A stretch of 64,000 bases of DNA from an uncultured Verrucomicrobiota bacterium (GTDB lineage Bacteria; Verrucomicrobiota; Kiritimatiellia; CAIQIC01; Lenti-01). The notes below the pieces were generated by a model, which worked only from the letters and a program-made list of their open reading frames with translations, had not been told where the DNA came from and did no database searches. Positions 48,801 through 56,683 of the stretch are shown here, piece after piece. Positions within the stretch are counted from its first letter, which is position 1, and every line of letters starts with the position of its first letter. The DNA is taken from positions 124,001-188,000 of the forward strand of contig CALMBO010000027.1 in NCBI GenBank assembly GCA_937860055.1, in the 5' to 3' direction. The position numbers were made by a program, and so were the translations under genes.

Positions 48801-51800
48801 GCGATCGATGTCCCCCATGCCGTTGCCAAAGCGGATGGCGTCGGCGATGACGACGTCCGTGGAGAGGTAACCGCCGGGGGCGTAGTTCGAGATGTTGACG
48901 CTGCCATTGGTCCCCGCCTCGAAATAGTAGGTGCCCAGCCACACCCAGCCGAGCCCGACGCGGCGGTGGTTCACGCGCACGTCCGTCACGCCGCCCGAGT
49001 GGTACACGCGGTAGAGCTGCCTCACGCGGTCGGAACCGCTGCGCGTCCACGCATAGACCGGATAGAAGCCGGCTGCCGGCAGGTTCGGCCGGTAGGCCGC
49101 CCAGGCCGTCGTTCCCGTCTCGTTGACGTAGGCGTAGCGGTACGGCGTCGCGCCCGCCGCGCCGTAGAAGGTGGTCGACGTGCTGTTGCTCCACGAGCCG
49201 CCGAATGTCACGCACGCGGAATTGGTGTTGTCGAGCACGACCTCGTTCGTCTGGTTCCCCAGCGGCCGGAACGGCACCACCGTCGCACCGGCCTTGAAGC
49301 AGTAGTCCGCGAAATAGTTGAGCTGGTCGATGTTTCCGATGTCCTCGACCACGCCGTCCGCCAGCCCCCGCCCCGTGATCCACGACAGGGTGTTCGAGCT
49401 GTACGTGAACCCATGCCCCGCGCTGGTGTAGACGACGATGTCGCTCAGCCCGCCTTCCGGCTGCGTGGCCGCCGTGGTCTCCGCGCCGGAACCACCACCT
49501 TCTTCCGCGGCCTCGCGGATGAACGTCACGCTGTCGCTCGCGCCCGCCCCCGCCGCGTTCGTCGCCGTCACCGTGATCACGTTGGTGCCGACGGACAGCG
49601 CCGCCGAAAACGACCAGTTCGTCGCCGCCGCGAAGGTGCCGCTGCCGCCCAGGCTGTTGGACCATGCCATCGTGCCGGCGGCATAGGAGTTCGCCGTGCC
49701 TTCGATCAACTGGCTCGAGACGGCGTTCGACACGGTTGCCCCCGTCGTCGTGATGGCGATTTCCGCCGGCCCCGCCCCCTTGGTCAGGAGGGTGCCGTTG
49801 TAGCCCGCCGCCATGAACAGGTCGTTGCTGTACACCACGCCGCGCAGGAAGTTCGTCGTGCCGGAGTCCTCCGCCGTCCAGTCCGCGCCGTTCGTCGAGC
49901 CCCAGATCACGCCCGACTGCCCCACCGCCACGAACTGGCCGTTCCCGAACGCCACCCGGTAGAGGTTGTCCGTGCCCGTCGGCAGCCCGTTCGTCTGCCG
50001 CGTCCAGGTCGTGCCGTCCGGCGACGTCACCACGCGCGCGCCGATCCCCACGGCCACGTAGGTCCCGTTCCCATGGGCCGAATCCAGCAGCCAGCCCCCC
50101 GCGTTCGACGTGCGCGAGGTCCAGGAGATGCCGTCGGACGACGTCAGCAGGAGGCTGTTTTCGCCGGTCGCGAGGAACAGGCCGTTGAGGTACTTCACCC
50201 CCTGGATGTTGTTCGTGGCGCCGCTCGCCTGCAGGAACCAGTTGGTGCCGTCCGTCGAGCGCAGGATCGTGCCGTTGGCGCCGGCCGCCACATAGGCGTC
50301 GTTCCCGTAGCAGATGCCCCGCAGCATCGCGTTCGTCGGCGTGCTCCGCACCGTCCAGGTCGCGCCGCCCACGGAGGTCACGACCGTCCCCGTGTCGCCG
50401 ACCGCCACCCACAGGCCCCCGCCGCTGGCGATGTTCAGCAGCAGGCTGCTCGTGCCGGACGTGCGGGAGGTCCACGATGCCCCGTAGTCGGCCGACGTGT
50501 AGATCGCCCCGCCGGCGCCGACGGCGGCGAAGCTGCTCGCCTTCGCCCCCACCCCGTAGAAGCTGGTCGCCGTCCCCGTGTCCTGGCTCTGCCACTCCGC
50601 CTCCCCCGTGAACTTCTCGGCCAGCAGGTTCCACAGGTCGGGGGAGCTCTCGTCGTAGTTGAGCGCCCAGATGCCGATGCCTCCCAGTCCCTTGGAATTC
50701 GCGAAGTCGTATTTGAGCGCCAGGCTGTTGGTGTCGTCGTACCAGAGCTGGCGGTACGTGTCGTACAGCACGTAGGGCGTCTGCGAATTGGTGTCCCAGT
50801 TGTAGCCATAGGTCGCGGCGTAGGACTTGGCGGTGGGATACATCCGCGCCGTGCCCGAACCGGTCGTGTTCGCGTGCATCGCGAAGGACACCGTCGGCCA
50901 GTCGTAGCCGTAGTAGGGCACGCCCAGCAGGAGCTTGCCGGGCGAGATGCCCCCGGCAAGATAGTTGCTGACCGACTTCATGACGCAATAGGAGCTGAAC
51001 GTCGTGCTCCCGCTCAGCGGGGCCACGGGGCCCGCCTGCGTATCGGTCCCCCACGAGTAGTCGTAGCCCATGATGATGCACTTGTCCAGGAAACCGTCGT
51101 AGGCCGCCACGTCGAAATTGCTGCTCCAGTCCACCGCCGGCAGGCAGATGGACACCTGCGAGCCGGGCACGTCCGCGTGCATCCGCACCGTCAGGTTGCT
51201 CATGAACGCGGTAAGCTCGTCGGCGTAGCCGCTGCCGATGCCCTCGAAGTCGATGTTCACGCCGTCCGCGCCGCGGAGGTTGACCACGCGGATCAGTTCG
51301 CTGATCAGGTTGCTCTGAGCGCTCGCGCTGGCGAAGAACGTGCTGTGCCCCGACATCAGGGTGGCGCACAGCACCACCTCCGTCCCGTTCGAATGCGCCC
51401 ACTGCACCAGCGGCGTGTTCGACCAGCTGTTCATGGTCGTCGCATAGCCGTTGCTCGGATTCACCTCGTAGGAGAAATAGGCCACGGTCGACAGCAGGTC
51501 GAAGGTGTAGTTGGTGTAGCCCGTGCCTTCCCAGTACGGATGCCAGCCGAACACTTCCTTCTGCAGGGTGAAGGGCCCCGGCAGGGACGCGCCCTTGGGA
51601 AGCGCCGCCGGCGCCGGCAGCTCCTCCATCGATTCCGCCTCCCGGACCGCGTCCCAATCGCTTTCCGTTTCGACTCCCGGCAACCGGTGGCTTTCCAATT
51701 CCATCTGGTGGATGGAAACGGGAGGCACTTCCGGAAGGGTCGCCGATGCCGGTTCGGCCCGGACGGCCTCCGGCGCCTCCCCCTCGGAATAATCCTGGTC

Positions 51801-51932
51801 GACGACATCGACCACTGTCCAATTGACGCTTTCGTCCGGCGCTTCCGCCGGAACCGAAGAGGCCATCGCCCCCGGCCCGGCCAGCAACAGGACCCACAAC
51901 GAAACCGTCCCCGCAATTCCCGTTTTTTTCAT
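45813..51932 (-). CDS. Giant secreted peptidoglycan hydrolase: GH18 domain plus amidase_3 domain with golvesin-like and FN3 modules
   Basis: 2039-residue exported protein. Signal peptide MKKTGIAGTVSLWVLLLAGPG. In order: GH18 domain about 125-455, close to the SleL/YaaH spore-cortex type, with GADGVNIDFEG giving catalytic E230 (DxxDxDxE) and MGYDYSWGT; a BNR/Ycf48-like beta-propeller stretch about 460-745 with repeated 'TSxDGxxWT' turns; an Ig-like segment; amidase_3 about 850-1290 with TSAGHGF, EMNREADG, LGFHSNAG and TTIIEVGYHDN carrying zinc ligands and catalytic glutamate; a golvesin/Xly-like module inserted in it (about 930-1080); FN3 about 1300-1385; further beta-rich modules; and a calcium-binding DSDGDGMPDEYE tail. 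Together the domains could cut both glycan strands and stem peptides. Which cell wall is the target is unknown. Confidence 0.9.
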   Translation of the reverse strand: MKKTGIAGTVSLWVLLLAGPGAMASSVPAEAPDESVNWTVVDVVDQDYSEGEAPEAVRAEPASATLPEVPPVSIHQMELESHRLPGVETESDWDAVREAESMEELPAPAALPKGASLPGPFTLQKEVFGWHPYWEGTGYTNYTFDLLSTVAYFSYEVNPSNGYATTMNSWSNTPLVQWAHSNGTEVVLCATLMSGHSTFFASASAQSNLISELIRVVNLRGADGVNIDFEGIGSGYADELTAFMSNLTVRMHADVPGSQVSICLPAVDWSSNFDVAAYDGFLDKCIIMGYDYSWGTDTQAGPVAPLSGSTTFSSYCVMKSVSNYLAGGISPGKLLLGVPYYGYDWPTVSFAMHANTTGSGTARMYPTAKSYAATYGYNWDTNSQTPYVLYDTYRQLWYDDTNSLALKYDFANSKGLGGIGIWALNYDESSPDLWNLLAEKFTGEAEWQSQDTGTATSFYGVGAKASSFAAVGAGGAIYTSADYGASWTSRTSGTSSLLLNIASGGGLWVAVGDTGTVVTSVGGATWTVRSTPTNAMLRGICYGNDAYVAAGANGTILRSTDGTNWFLQASGATNNIQGVKYLNGLFLATGENSLLLTSSDGISWTSRTSNAGGWLLDSAHGNGTYVAVGIGARVVTSPDGTTWTRQTNGLPTGTDNLYRVAFGNGQFVAVGQSGVIWGSTNGADWTAEDSGTTNFLRGVVYSNDLFMAAGYNGTLLTKGAGPAEIAITTTGATVSNAVSSQLIEGTANSYAAGTMAWSNSLGGSGTFAAATNWSFSAALSVGTNVITVTATNAAGAGASDSVTFIREAAEEGGGSGAETTAATQPEGGLSDIVVYTSAGHGFTYSSNTLSWITGRGLADGVVEDIGNIDQLNYFADYCFKAGATVVPFRPLGNQTNEVVLDNTNSACVTFGGSWSNSTSTTFYGAAGATPYRYAYVNETGTTAWAAYRPNLPAAGFYPVYAWTRSGSDRVRQLYRVYHSGGVTDVRVNHRRVGLGWVWLGTYYFEAGTNGSVNISNYAPGGYLSTDVVIADAIRFGNGMGDIDRDGGVSGFARELEASRYWVQAMTGQGMSSTLYDSATLSDSDDNVGAPCRMAVEMNREADGSMWDRIYLGFHSNAGSGAGRGPMGLYDTRYVSPFSGYQQDYALLIAKELTNDLGYGDLGVWFPDSFTNNTANLYGSTYGEIYGVISNEMNTTIIEVGYHDNTYDTYLLRCPSARRVMAMASYQAIVKHLTTNNAAVPSVLLPDPPTHVSAANAGAGNVRLAWQAPATNQAGGHAATGYIIYRSTNGYGFGNPVSVSGAGTLTATLTNMTAGQIYYFQVCATNAGGESLASKTVGVRVSPSGFAPHLVVNGFERNERRISPTEYIGNNIGGDVTRVIQRKINSQDYVIQHGEAIAAAGRYFDSCDSEAVADGDLDLADYHAAYWILGRESTANETFTATEQAAVSNFLAAGNRLFVSGTELGWDLQYSGTAADKSFCSNVLKTAYGADDAATNRVAAKTNGVFGGLGAFAFDYTGTGTTYKAAYPDKLVATGSPASEGAIVYGSSTSGTNVAALAFSNTYRLVVMGFPFETIHDASMRTGLMARTIAFFGDAPEDAPVVDVTTTNQTLAAGTASFTVEGTNNAAVTGDLTWSNALTGASGSVAATPSWSVEVSLATGTNLIRVAGMNYLQSQGATDTVTLVVAAAPVSSALSVTILPAEAVAAGAQWRVDGGAWRASGSVATGLVAGAHTASFSAATGWIAPADAATATTNGTTNSFTATYTAEPDTNSIVLIDEPFDTVLTNVPPGWAFSGVTNYSATYYGEATPSVKFDSDGDFIVSPTFLGGTNVQFWMRAVTANGTGTFEVAQLVGGSWTAAGIITNPANTGTTYSFALSESATQLRFTWNKLYSNIAFDDVLVTGVQVDPGADSDGDGMPDEYEAAYFNGTTNGLADADDDEDGASNYAEYISGTNPKTNTSVLVLGPTVVEKGAETNLVFRWPSATGRVYSIWRATNAASAYTQHVGSLSADTPTNAYTNAAPVPVGTYYYGIRVSWPDAP

Positions 51933-52349
51933 GGCATTCCCACTAGTTGGTTCACTGTTTCAAACCGCCCCCCCGCCCGTCAAGTATTTCACCCGGCAGA
52001 AGCGGGTGGAAACGGGTCTTGAGGCCGCCCGCGACACGCCGTCTTTCTGCTGCAAACACCCCCGCTCCGCCCTCTCTGCGCGCGAGATTGAACCCGGAGT
52101 CTGTTTACCCGCCGCTCCCGTTCCGCATCCTTCCAGCCATGCTTTCTCCGGCGGATTCTTCCCCTCGGTTTAACAGAACCTGAACCGGGAGAATTATTTG
52201 GGTTTTGTTAAAAATGGCATCATTTTCATTTTTTCATTGTATAGACACACGGGTGAAACAATCATCCTCCCCATGAGAGCGAGGCGCCTTGCGCAGGGTT
52301 CCCGGTTCCGGGTGGCGGGCGGATCGATCCTCTCATCATGGAGGTTGCA
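51933..52349. promoter_or_regulatory. 417-nt divergent promoter region of the two giant exported-protein genes
   Basis: The gap is unusually AT-rich between 52196 and 52250, with oligo-T tracts (CATTTTCATTTTTTCATTG) and TATAGA near 52240. TTGTTA at 52205-52210 could be a -35 box for the plus-strand gene, but no good -10 partner at 16-18 nt exists. GGAGG precedes the autotransporter start. On the minus strand TAGTGG lies 8 nt before the start of the 45813 gene. No small gene or RNA is evident. Confidence 0.35.
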
Positions 52350-55300
52350 ATGAGTGCTCGGTGGGTTCGTGCGTTCCTGGTGGCTCTCGTCCTTTTCGCC
52401 TTTGGTCCTCTCGTCACCGCCCAGGCGGCCAAGACCAAGGCTAAATCCAAGGCCAAGGAATCGCCGCCGCCCGAAGCGGTCGAAGCCGAATCCGCCGCCT
52501 TCCCTCCGGCCGAGCTGACCGTCGGCTTCCAGTCGCGCGAATCCGAAACGGAAGGCATCGGCGACCTGCTGATCCCCGTCTGGAATCCCGGCGGCAAGGG
52601 ATTGCTGTTCGTCAATCCCCGCACGGCCATCACCGACCATGACGCCGAAGAAGGCAACCTCGGCCTGGGCTACCGCCAGCTCCTGCCCAAGCACAACCTG
52701 ATCCTCGGCGCCAACGTCTTCTACGACTACCGGGATACCGGCTACGCCAACTACGACCAGTGGGGCGTCGGCTTCGAACTGCTCAGCACCTGGCTCGATG
52801 CGCGCGTGAACTACTACGATCCCGACGACAAGCGGCTGGTCGTCGACAGCGAAACCGAGACGACCACGCGACAGACCGTCCAGACCTCCTCGGACTGGCA
52901 GGATCCCTATGCCATCGACCACTACGTGCTGCAGGACCTCGTCACCACCCGCACCCTCACCACCCTCACCTCGACCCGGACCTTCGAGCAATATGAACAG
53001 GCGCTCGGCGGCTACGACTGGGAAATCGGCCTGCGCCTCCCCCTCCCCGTCAAATCCGAAACCGCCGAGGCGCGGGTGTTCGGCGGCTACTATGATTTCG
53101 ACCGCGACTTCGGCGAGGATGCCAAGGGCTGGAAGGCCCGGGCCGAATTCCGCGTGCTCTCCTCCCTCTTCCTCGACGCCGGCGTGTATGAGAATGAAGA
53201 CCTGACCGGCAGCGACTGGTTCGCTGGCGCCCGCTTCAGCGTCCCCCTCGACCTGGCCAGGATTTCGCAGGGCCGCAATCCCTTCTCCACCGCCAAGTCC
53301 CGCCTGAACGGCGAATCCCGCGACTTCTCCGCCCGCCTGACCGAAATGGTCATGCGCGATCCCCAGGTCCGCCTGGAACAATCCAAGTTCATCGAAAACA
53401 AGGCGCTGGCCACGGAAGACTCCAGCCAGAGCCGGAGCCGTTCGCAGCAACCCTACCTCCTGCTGGGCGATGTGAATTTCGTGGATGGCGACGCCACCGT
53501 CTCGGGCAACGGAACCGCCGAATCCCCCTTCACGACCATCCAGCAGGGCGTCAACGCCGTCTATGGCTCCCGCAATGTCTATGTCTTCGACGCGGCCACC
53601 CCCTACAACGAAAACGTCGCGCTCCTGTCCGACACCACCCTCTGGGGCAGCGGAAGCCTGATCCCCGGCTACGGCGGCAAGACCTTCGGCAGCGGCATCC
53701 ATCCCGTTGTCGACGGCCTCAGCCTCGGCCCGGCCATCACCATGGCCGACCGCACCACGGTCCGGGGATTCCTTGCCCGCAACACCGATACGGGCGGCGC
53801 CGACCAGATGGTCATCCTTCCCGGCCTGCCCACCTACAACATCCGCCGCGTCGGCATCTACGGCAACGACGCCACCGATCTGTTCGTCCTCGACAACATC
53901 GCCACCGACAACGAAATCGGCGTCCTGATGGGCCGCTCCGGCGATTTCAACCTGGCCTTCCGGAACAACCAGGTCGACGGCAATGACCTCGACGGCATGC
54001 AGGTCTGGGCCACCGGCAACGGCGGCGGCCTCTTCAACGCCGACATCTCCGGCAACCGCTTCAATCAAAACGGAATGAACGGGCTCCTGCTGTCCGCCGA
54101 TGCCTATGGCGAATCCTATGTCCGGGTCGCGGATTCCCAGTTCAGCGGCAATCCGGGCGTCGGCCTCCAGTCCATGCAGCAGAATTCCTCGTTCACCATG
54201 TCCATGTTGTCCGGCCTGCAGGCCCATGGAAACAGCATCGGCATGATGAACCTGCAGGTCAACAACGACTTCTCCCTCGCCAACATCTCCGGCAGCGCCG
54301 CGAACGGCAACACGGCCTTCGGCATCCAGAACGTCCAGATCTCCGATCTGGTCTCCGTCGGCGTCATCGGCATGCCGGACGGGCTGGACAGCAGCGTGGA
54401 CGCCCTGGCCTCCCTGATGGGCTTCCCGCTGCCCCCCGAGGTCGCCCAGTTTCTTGCCCCCTCCGGCCCCGTCACCGCCAACGGCAACGGCGTCTTCGGC
54501 GTCCAATCCGTCGTCACGGCCGAAAACGGCCTGGCCCTGGGCGCGCTCTTCGACATCGCCGCCAACGGCAACGGCGTCTTCGGCATCCAGGCCATCAACC
54601 AGAGCCCCAACGGCGTCGCCGTCGGCCTGGCCGGCTCCTCGCGGAACCTCTCCGAAATCCTGCAGCTCGGCACGGCCATCGGCGGCGCGCTCGGCGTCGA
54701 TCTCCCGCTGTACATCGCCGGCAACGGACACATGGAGGCGAACGGCAACGGCGCCGGCGGCTTCATGATGCAGACCATCGGCAGCAACGCCGCCATCAAT
54801 GCCGTCGTCGGCCTCGAAACCCTCGATAACCTTGCCTTCGGCACGATGCTGGGAACCTATTCCGACAACCTGTCCATCGCCGCCCTCGCCCGTTTGACCA
54901 GCACGGGCAACACGGGCGCCGGCCTCTTGTTCGACGTCTACGGGCTCGATGACGCCGCTGTCGGCATCATCGCCGACGTGACCGCCACCGGCAACGGCGA
55001 CAGCGGGATCACCGCCTCCGTCGACAGCCCCGATGGCTCGGCCGTCCTGGTCGCGCTTTCCACCGACGTGCTCCGCCCCCTGGCGGCCACGCTCGGCGAT
55101 CTGTTCCTCGGCGCCCCCGTCACCCTGCCGGGCAGCGCCTACGGCCAGATCGTGGCGTCGGGCAACACCGGCAACGGCTTCACCGCCAATGTCACCGGCG
55201 ACGGCCTCGCCGCCGCCGTGATTCTCGACGCCTCGGCGGACAACAACACCGGCGACGGCTTCAACCTCAACGTCGTCGCGACCAACGGCCCCTCCGTCGC

Positions 55301-56582
55301 CGCCATCGTCGCCAGCGACCTGGTGCTGGACCTGGTCAACGACATGGGCGTCCTGCCCGAACCGATCGCCTTCCAGCCGCTCGGCCATGTCTCCGCCTCC
55401 GGCAACGGCACCAACGGCGTCTTCATCAACCAGAGCGGCACCTCCGGCGCCTACAACCTCCTGGCCGGCGTCCGCGCGGATGACAACCTCGGCGGCGACG
55501 GCATCCGCGCAATCCTGGATTCCCCGGACGGCGATGCCTACTCCATCCTCGTCGACTCCGATGCGGACGGCAATGCCGACGACGGCATCGATCTGCTCCT
55601 CAATTCCGCCGGCTACGCCATCACCGCCCTGGTCTTCCCGGACGTGGACCAGAACGCCGACGAAGGCATCCATGTCGTCCAGAACAGCGCCTTCGCCGAC
55701 TCCTATGCCCTGTTGAGCGGCGGCGACGCGTGGGACAACGGCGGAGCCGGCCTGTGGTACAGCCTGAACGCGGCCGGCGATGCCGCCGCCTGCGTCACGG
55801 ATACCTACAGCGACTACAACGACGGACGCGGCGCCCGTTTCGCCATCACCGCCGGCGACAGGGCCGCCCTCCTGGTCGGCACCAACGCGCTGCCGCTGTT
55901 CGACCTCGAGTTCAGCGGATTCCTCGGCGCGGATGTCCTGGACACCTTCGGCGACGTGCTCCCGCAAGGTTCCTCGAGCTTCTTCGGCAACGGCTCCGGC
56001 GGCCTGCAGGCCGACCTCACCAGCACTGGCGGCGACGTCTGGCTGGATGTCGACGGCGCCAGCGCCGCCTACAACACGAACAACGGGTTCAACATCACGC
56101 TGACCGCCCTGGCCGGCAACACGCTGGGCCGGTTCAACGACACGCAGGCCGGCTACAATGGCGCCAACGGCATCAATCTGCACCTCAACGGCACCGGCAT
56201 CGCCGACATCATGCTGAGCCAGGTCGACACCATTGGCAACGGAGCCAACGGCATCCATGTCGCCGAAAACTGCAACGGCCCCGTGAGCATTCTCGGCGAG
56301 CGGATTGTTTCGAGCGGCAATGCCGGCAACGGCGTCCGCCTGGTGATGTCGGGCCTCGGCGGCGCTCCAGTCCTCGACTTCGGCGGCGGCGGCGACAGCG
56401 CCGGCCTGAGCTCGTTCTTCGGCAATGGCAACCGCGACTTCCGCTACAACAATGGCGGCGGAGCCACCGTCATGGCCGAAAACAACTGGTGGGGCGCCGA
56501 TCTGGATCCCGTGGCCAACGGCCAGACCGCCGGCTCGATCGACGCCACCCCTTGGCTGGCCGCCGATCCGAATGCGCCGTAA
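52350..56582 (+). CDS. Inverse autotransporter (intimin/invasin-type beta-domain) with beta-helix passenger
   Basis: 1410-residue outer-membrane adhesin-like protein. Signal peptide MSARWVRAFLVALVLFAFGP; basic linker (KTKAKSKAKE); intimin-type beta-barrel domain about 40-330 with NPRTAITDHDAEEGNLGLGYRQ, LILGANVFYDYRDTGYANYDQWGVGFE, FGGYYDFDRDFGEDAKGWKARAE and WFAGARFSVPL; then from about 365 a passenger of many 20-25 residue turns rich in NGNG and GNG, ending with ENNWWGADLDP, typical of right-handed beta-helices. In inverse autotransporters the C-terminal passenger is exposed outside. Beta-helix, rather than Ig-like, passengers are less common in this class. No LysM is visible. Start MSARW is preceded by GGAGG; an ATG 12 nt earlier is too close to it. 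Confidence 0.85.
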   Translation: MSARWVRAFLVALVLFAFGPLVTAQAAKTKAKSKAKESPPPEAVEAESAAFPPAELTVGFQSRESETEGIGDLLIPVWNPGGKGLLFVNPRTAITDHDAEEGNLGLGYRQLLPKHNLILGANVFYDYRDTGYANYDQWGVGFELLSTWLDARVNYYDPDDKRLVVDSETETTTRQTVQTSSDWQDPYAIDHYVLQDLVTTRTLTTLTSTRTFEQYEQALGGYDWEIGLRLPLPVKSETAEARVFGGYYDFDRDFGEDAKGWKARAEFRVLSSLFLDAGVYENEDLTGSDWFAGARFSVPLDLARISQGRNPFSTAKSRLNGESRDFSARLTEMVMRDPQVRLEQSKFIENKALATEDSSQSRSRSQQPYLLLGDVNFVDGDATVSGNGTAESPFTTIQQGVNAVYGSRNVYVFDAATPYNENVALLSDTTLWGSGSLIPGYGGKTFGSGIHPVVDGLSLGPAITMADRTTVRGFLARNTDTGGADQMVILPGLPTYNIRRVGIYGNDATDLFVLDNIATDNEIGVLMGRSGDFNLAFRNNQVDGNDLDGMQVWATGNGGGLFNADISGNRFNQNGMNGLLLSADAYGESYVRVADSQFSGNPGVGLQSMQQNSSFTMSMLSGLQAHGNSIGMMNLQVNNDFSLANISGSAANGNTAFGIQNVQISDLVSVGVIGMPDGLDSSVDALASLMGFPLPPEVAQFLAPSGPVTANGNGVFGVQSVVTAENGLALGALFDIAANGNGVFGIQAINQSPNGVAVGLAGSSRNLSEILQLGTAIGGALGVDLPLYIAGNGHMEANGNGAGGFMMQTIGSNAAINAVVGLETLDNLAFGTMLGTYSDNLSIAALARLTSTGNTGAGLLFDVYGLDDAAVGIIADVTATGNGDSGITASVDSPDGSAVLVALSTDVLRPLAATLGDLFLGAPVTLPGSAYGQIVASGNTGNGFTANVTGDGLAAAVILDASADNNTGDGFNLNVVATNGPSVAAIVASDLVLDLVNDMGVLPEPIAFQPLGHVSASGNGTNGVFINQSGTSGAYNLLAGVRADDNLGGDGIRAILDSPDGDAYSILVDSDADGNADDGIDLLLNSAGYAITALVFPDVDQNADEGIHVVQNSAFADSYALLSGGDAWDNGGAGLWYSLNAAGDAAACVTDTYSDYNDGRGARFAITAGDRAALLVGTNALPLFDLEFSGFLGADVLDTFGDVLPQGSSSFFGNGSGGLQADLTSTGGDVWLDVDGASAAYNTNNGFNITLTALAGNTLGRFNDTQAGYNGANGINLHLNGTGIADIMLSQVDTIGNGANGIHVAENCNGPVSILGERIVSSGNAGNGVRLVMSGLGGAPVLDFGGGGDSAGLSSFFGNGNRDFRYNNGGGATVMAENNWWGADLDPVANGQTAGSIDATPWLAADPNAP

Positions 56583-56602
56583 ACCCTCCGGCGGGGAATC
56601 AC

Positions 56603-56618
56603 CCCCCCCCCCCCCCCC
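56603..56618. repeat. 16-nt poly-C tract between stop codon and terminator
   Basis: An uninterrupted run of 16 C, 20 nt downstream of the autotransporter stop. It lies outside the reading frame, so slippage would change only the 3' UTR length. It could also be a sequencing or assembly problem, since long homopolymers are error-prone. Confidence 0.85.
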
Positions 56619-56630
56619 GAAAATGCACAA

Positions 56631-56659
56631 GGGGCCGGGCAATTGCCCGGCCCCGTTTT
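56631..56659 (+). terminator. Rho-independent terminator of the autotransporter gene
   Basis: Perfect 24-nt palindrome GGGGCCGGGCAA|TTGCCCGGCCCC at 56631-56654 followed by GTTTTC. It lies 49 nt after the stop codon and between this gene and the convergent LacI gene. Confidence 0.85.
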
Positions 56660-56683
56660 CATGGCGCCCTTGCGCCGATCGGG

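Noticed and set aside
45786-52022. A 2078-codon plus-strand open frame opposite the GH18/amidase gene
   Set aside because: Arg-rich composition, no start signal and no motif; the minus strand holds signal peptide and two catalytic domains.
54448-54760. NGNG-rich repeats that could be read as short tandem DNA repeats
   Set aside because: They are degenerate at DNA level and fit a protein beta-helix periodicity; no CRISPR-like spacing.
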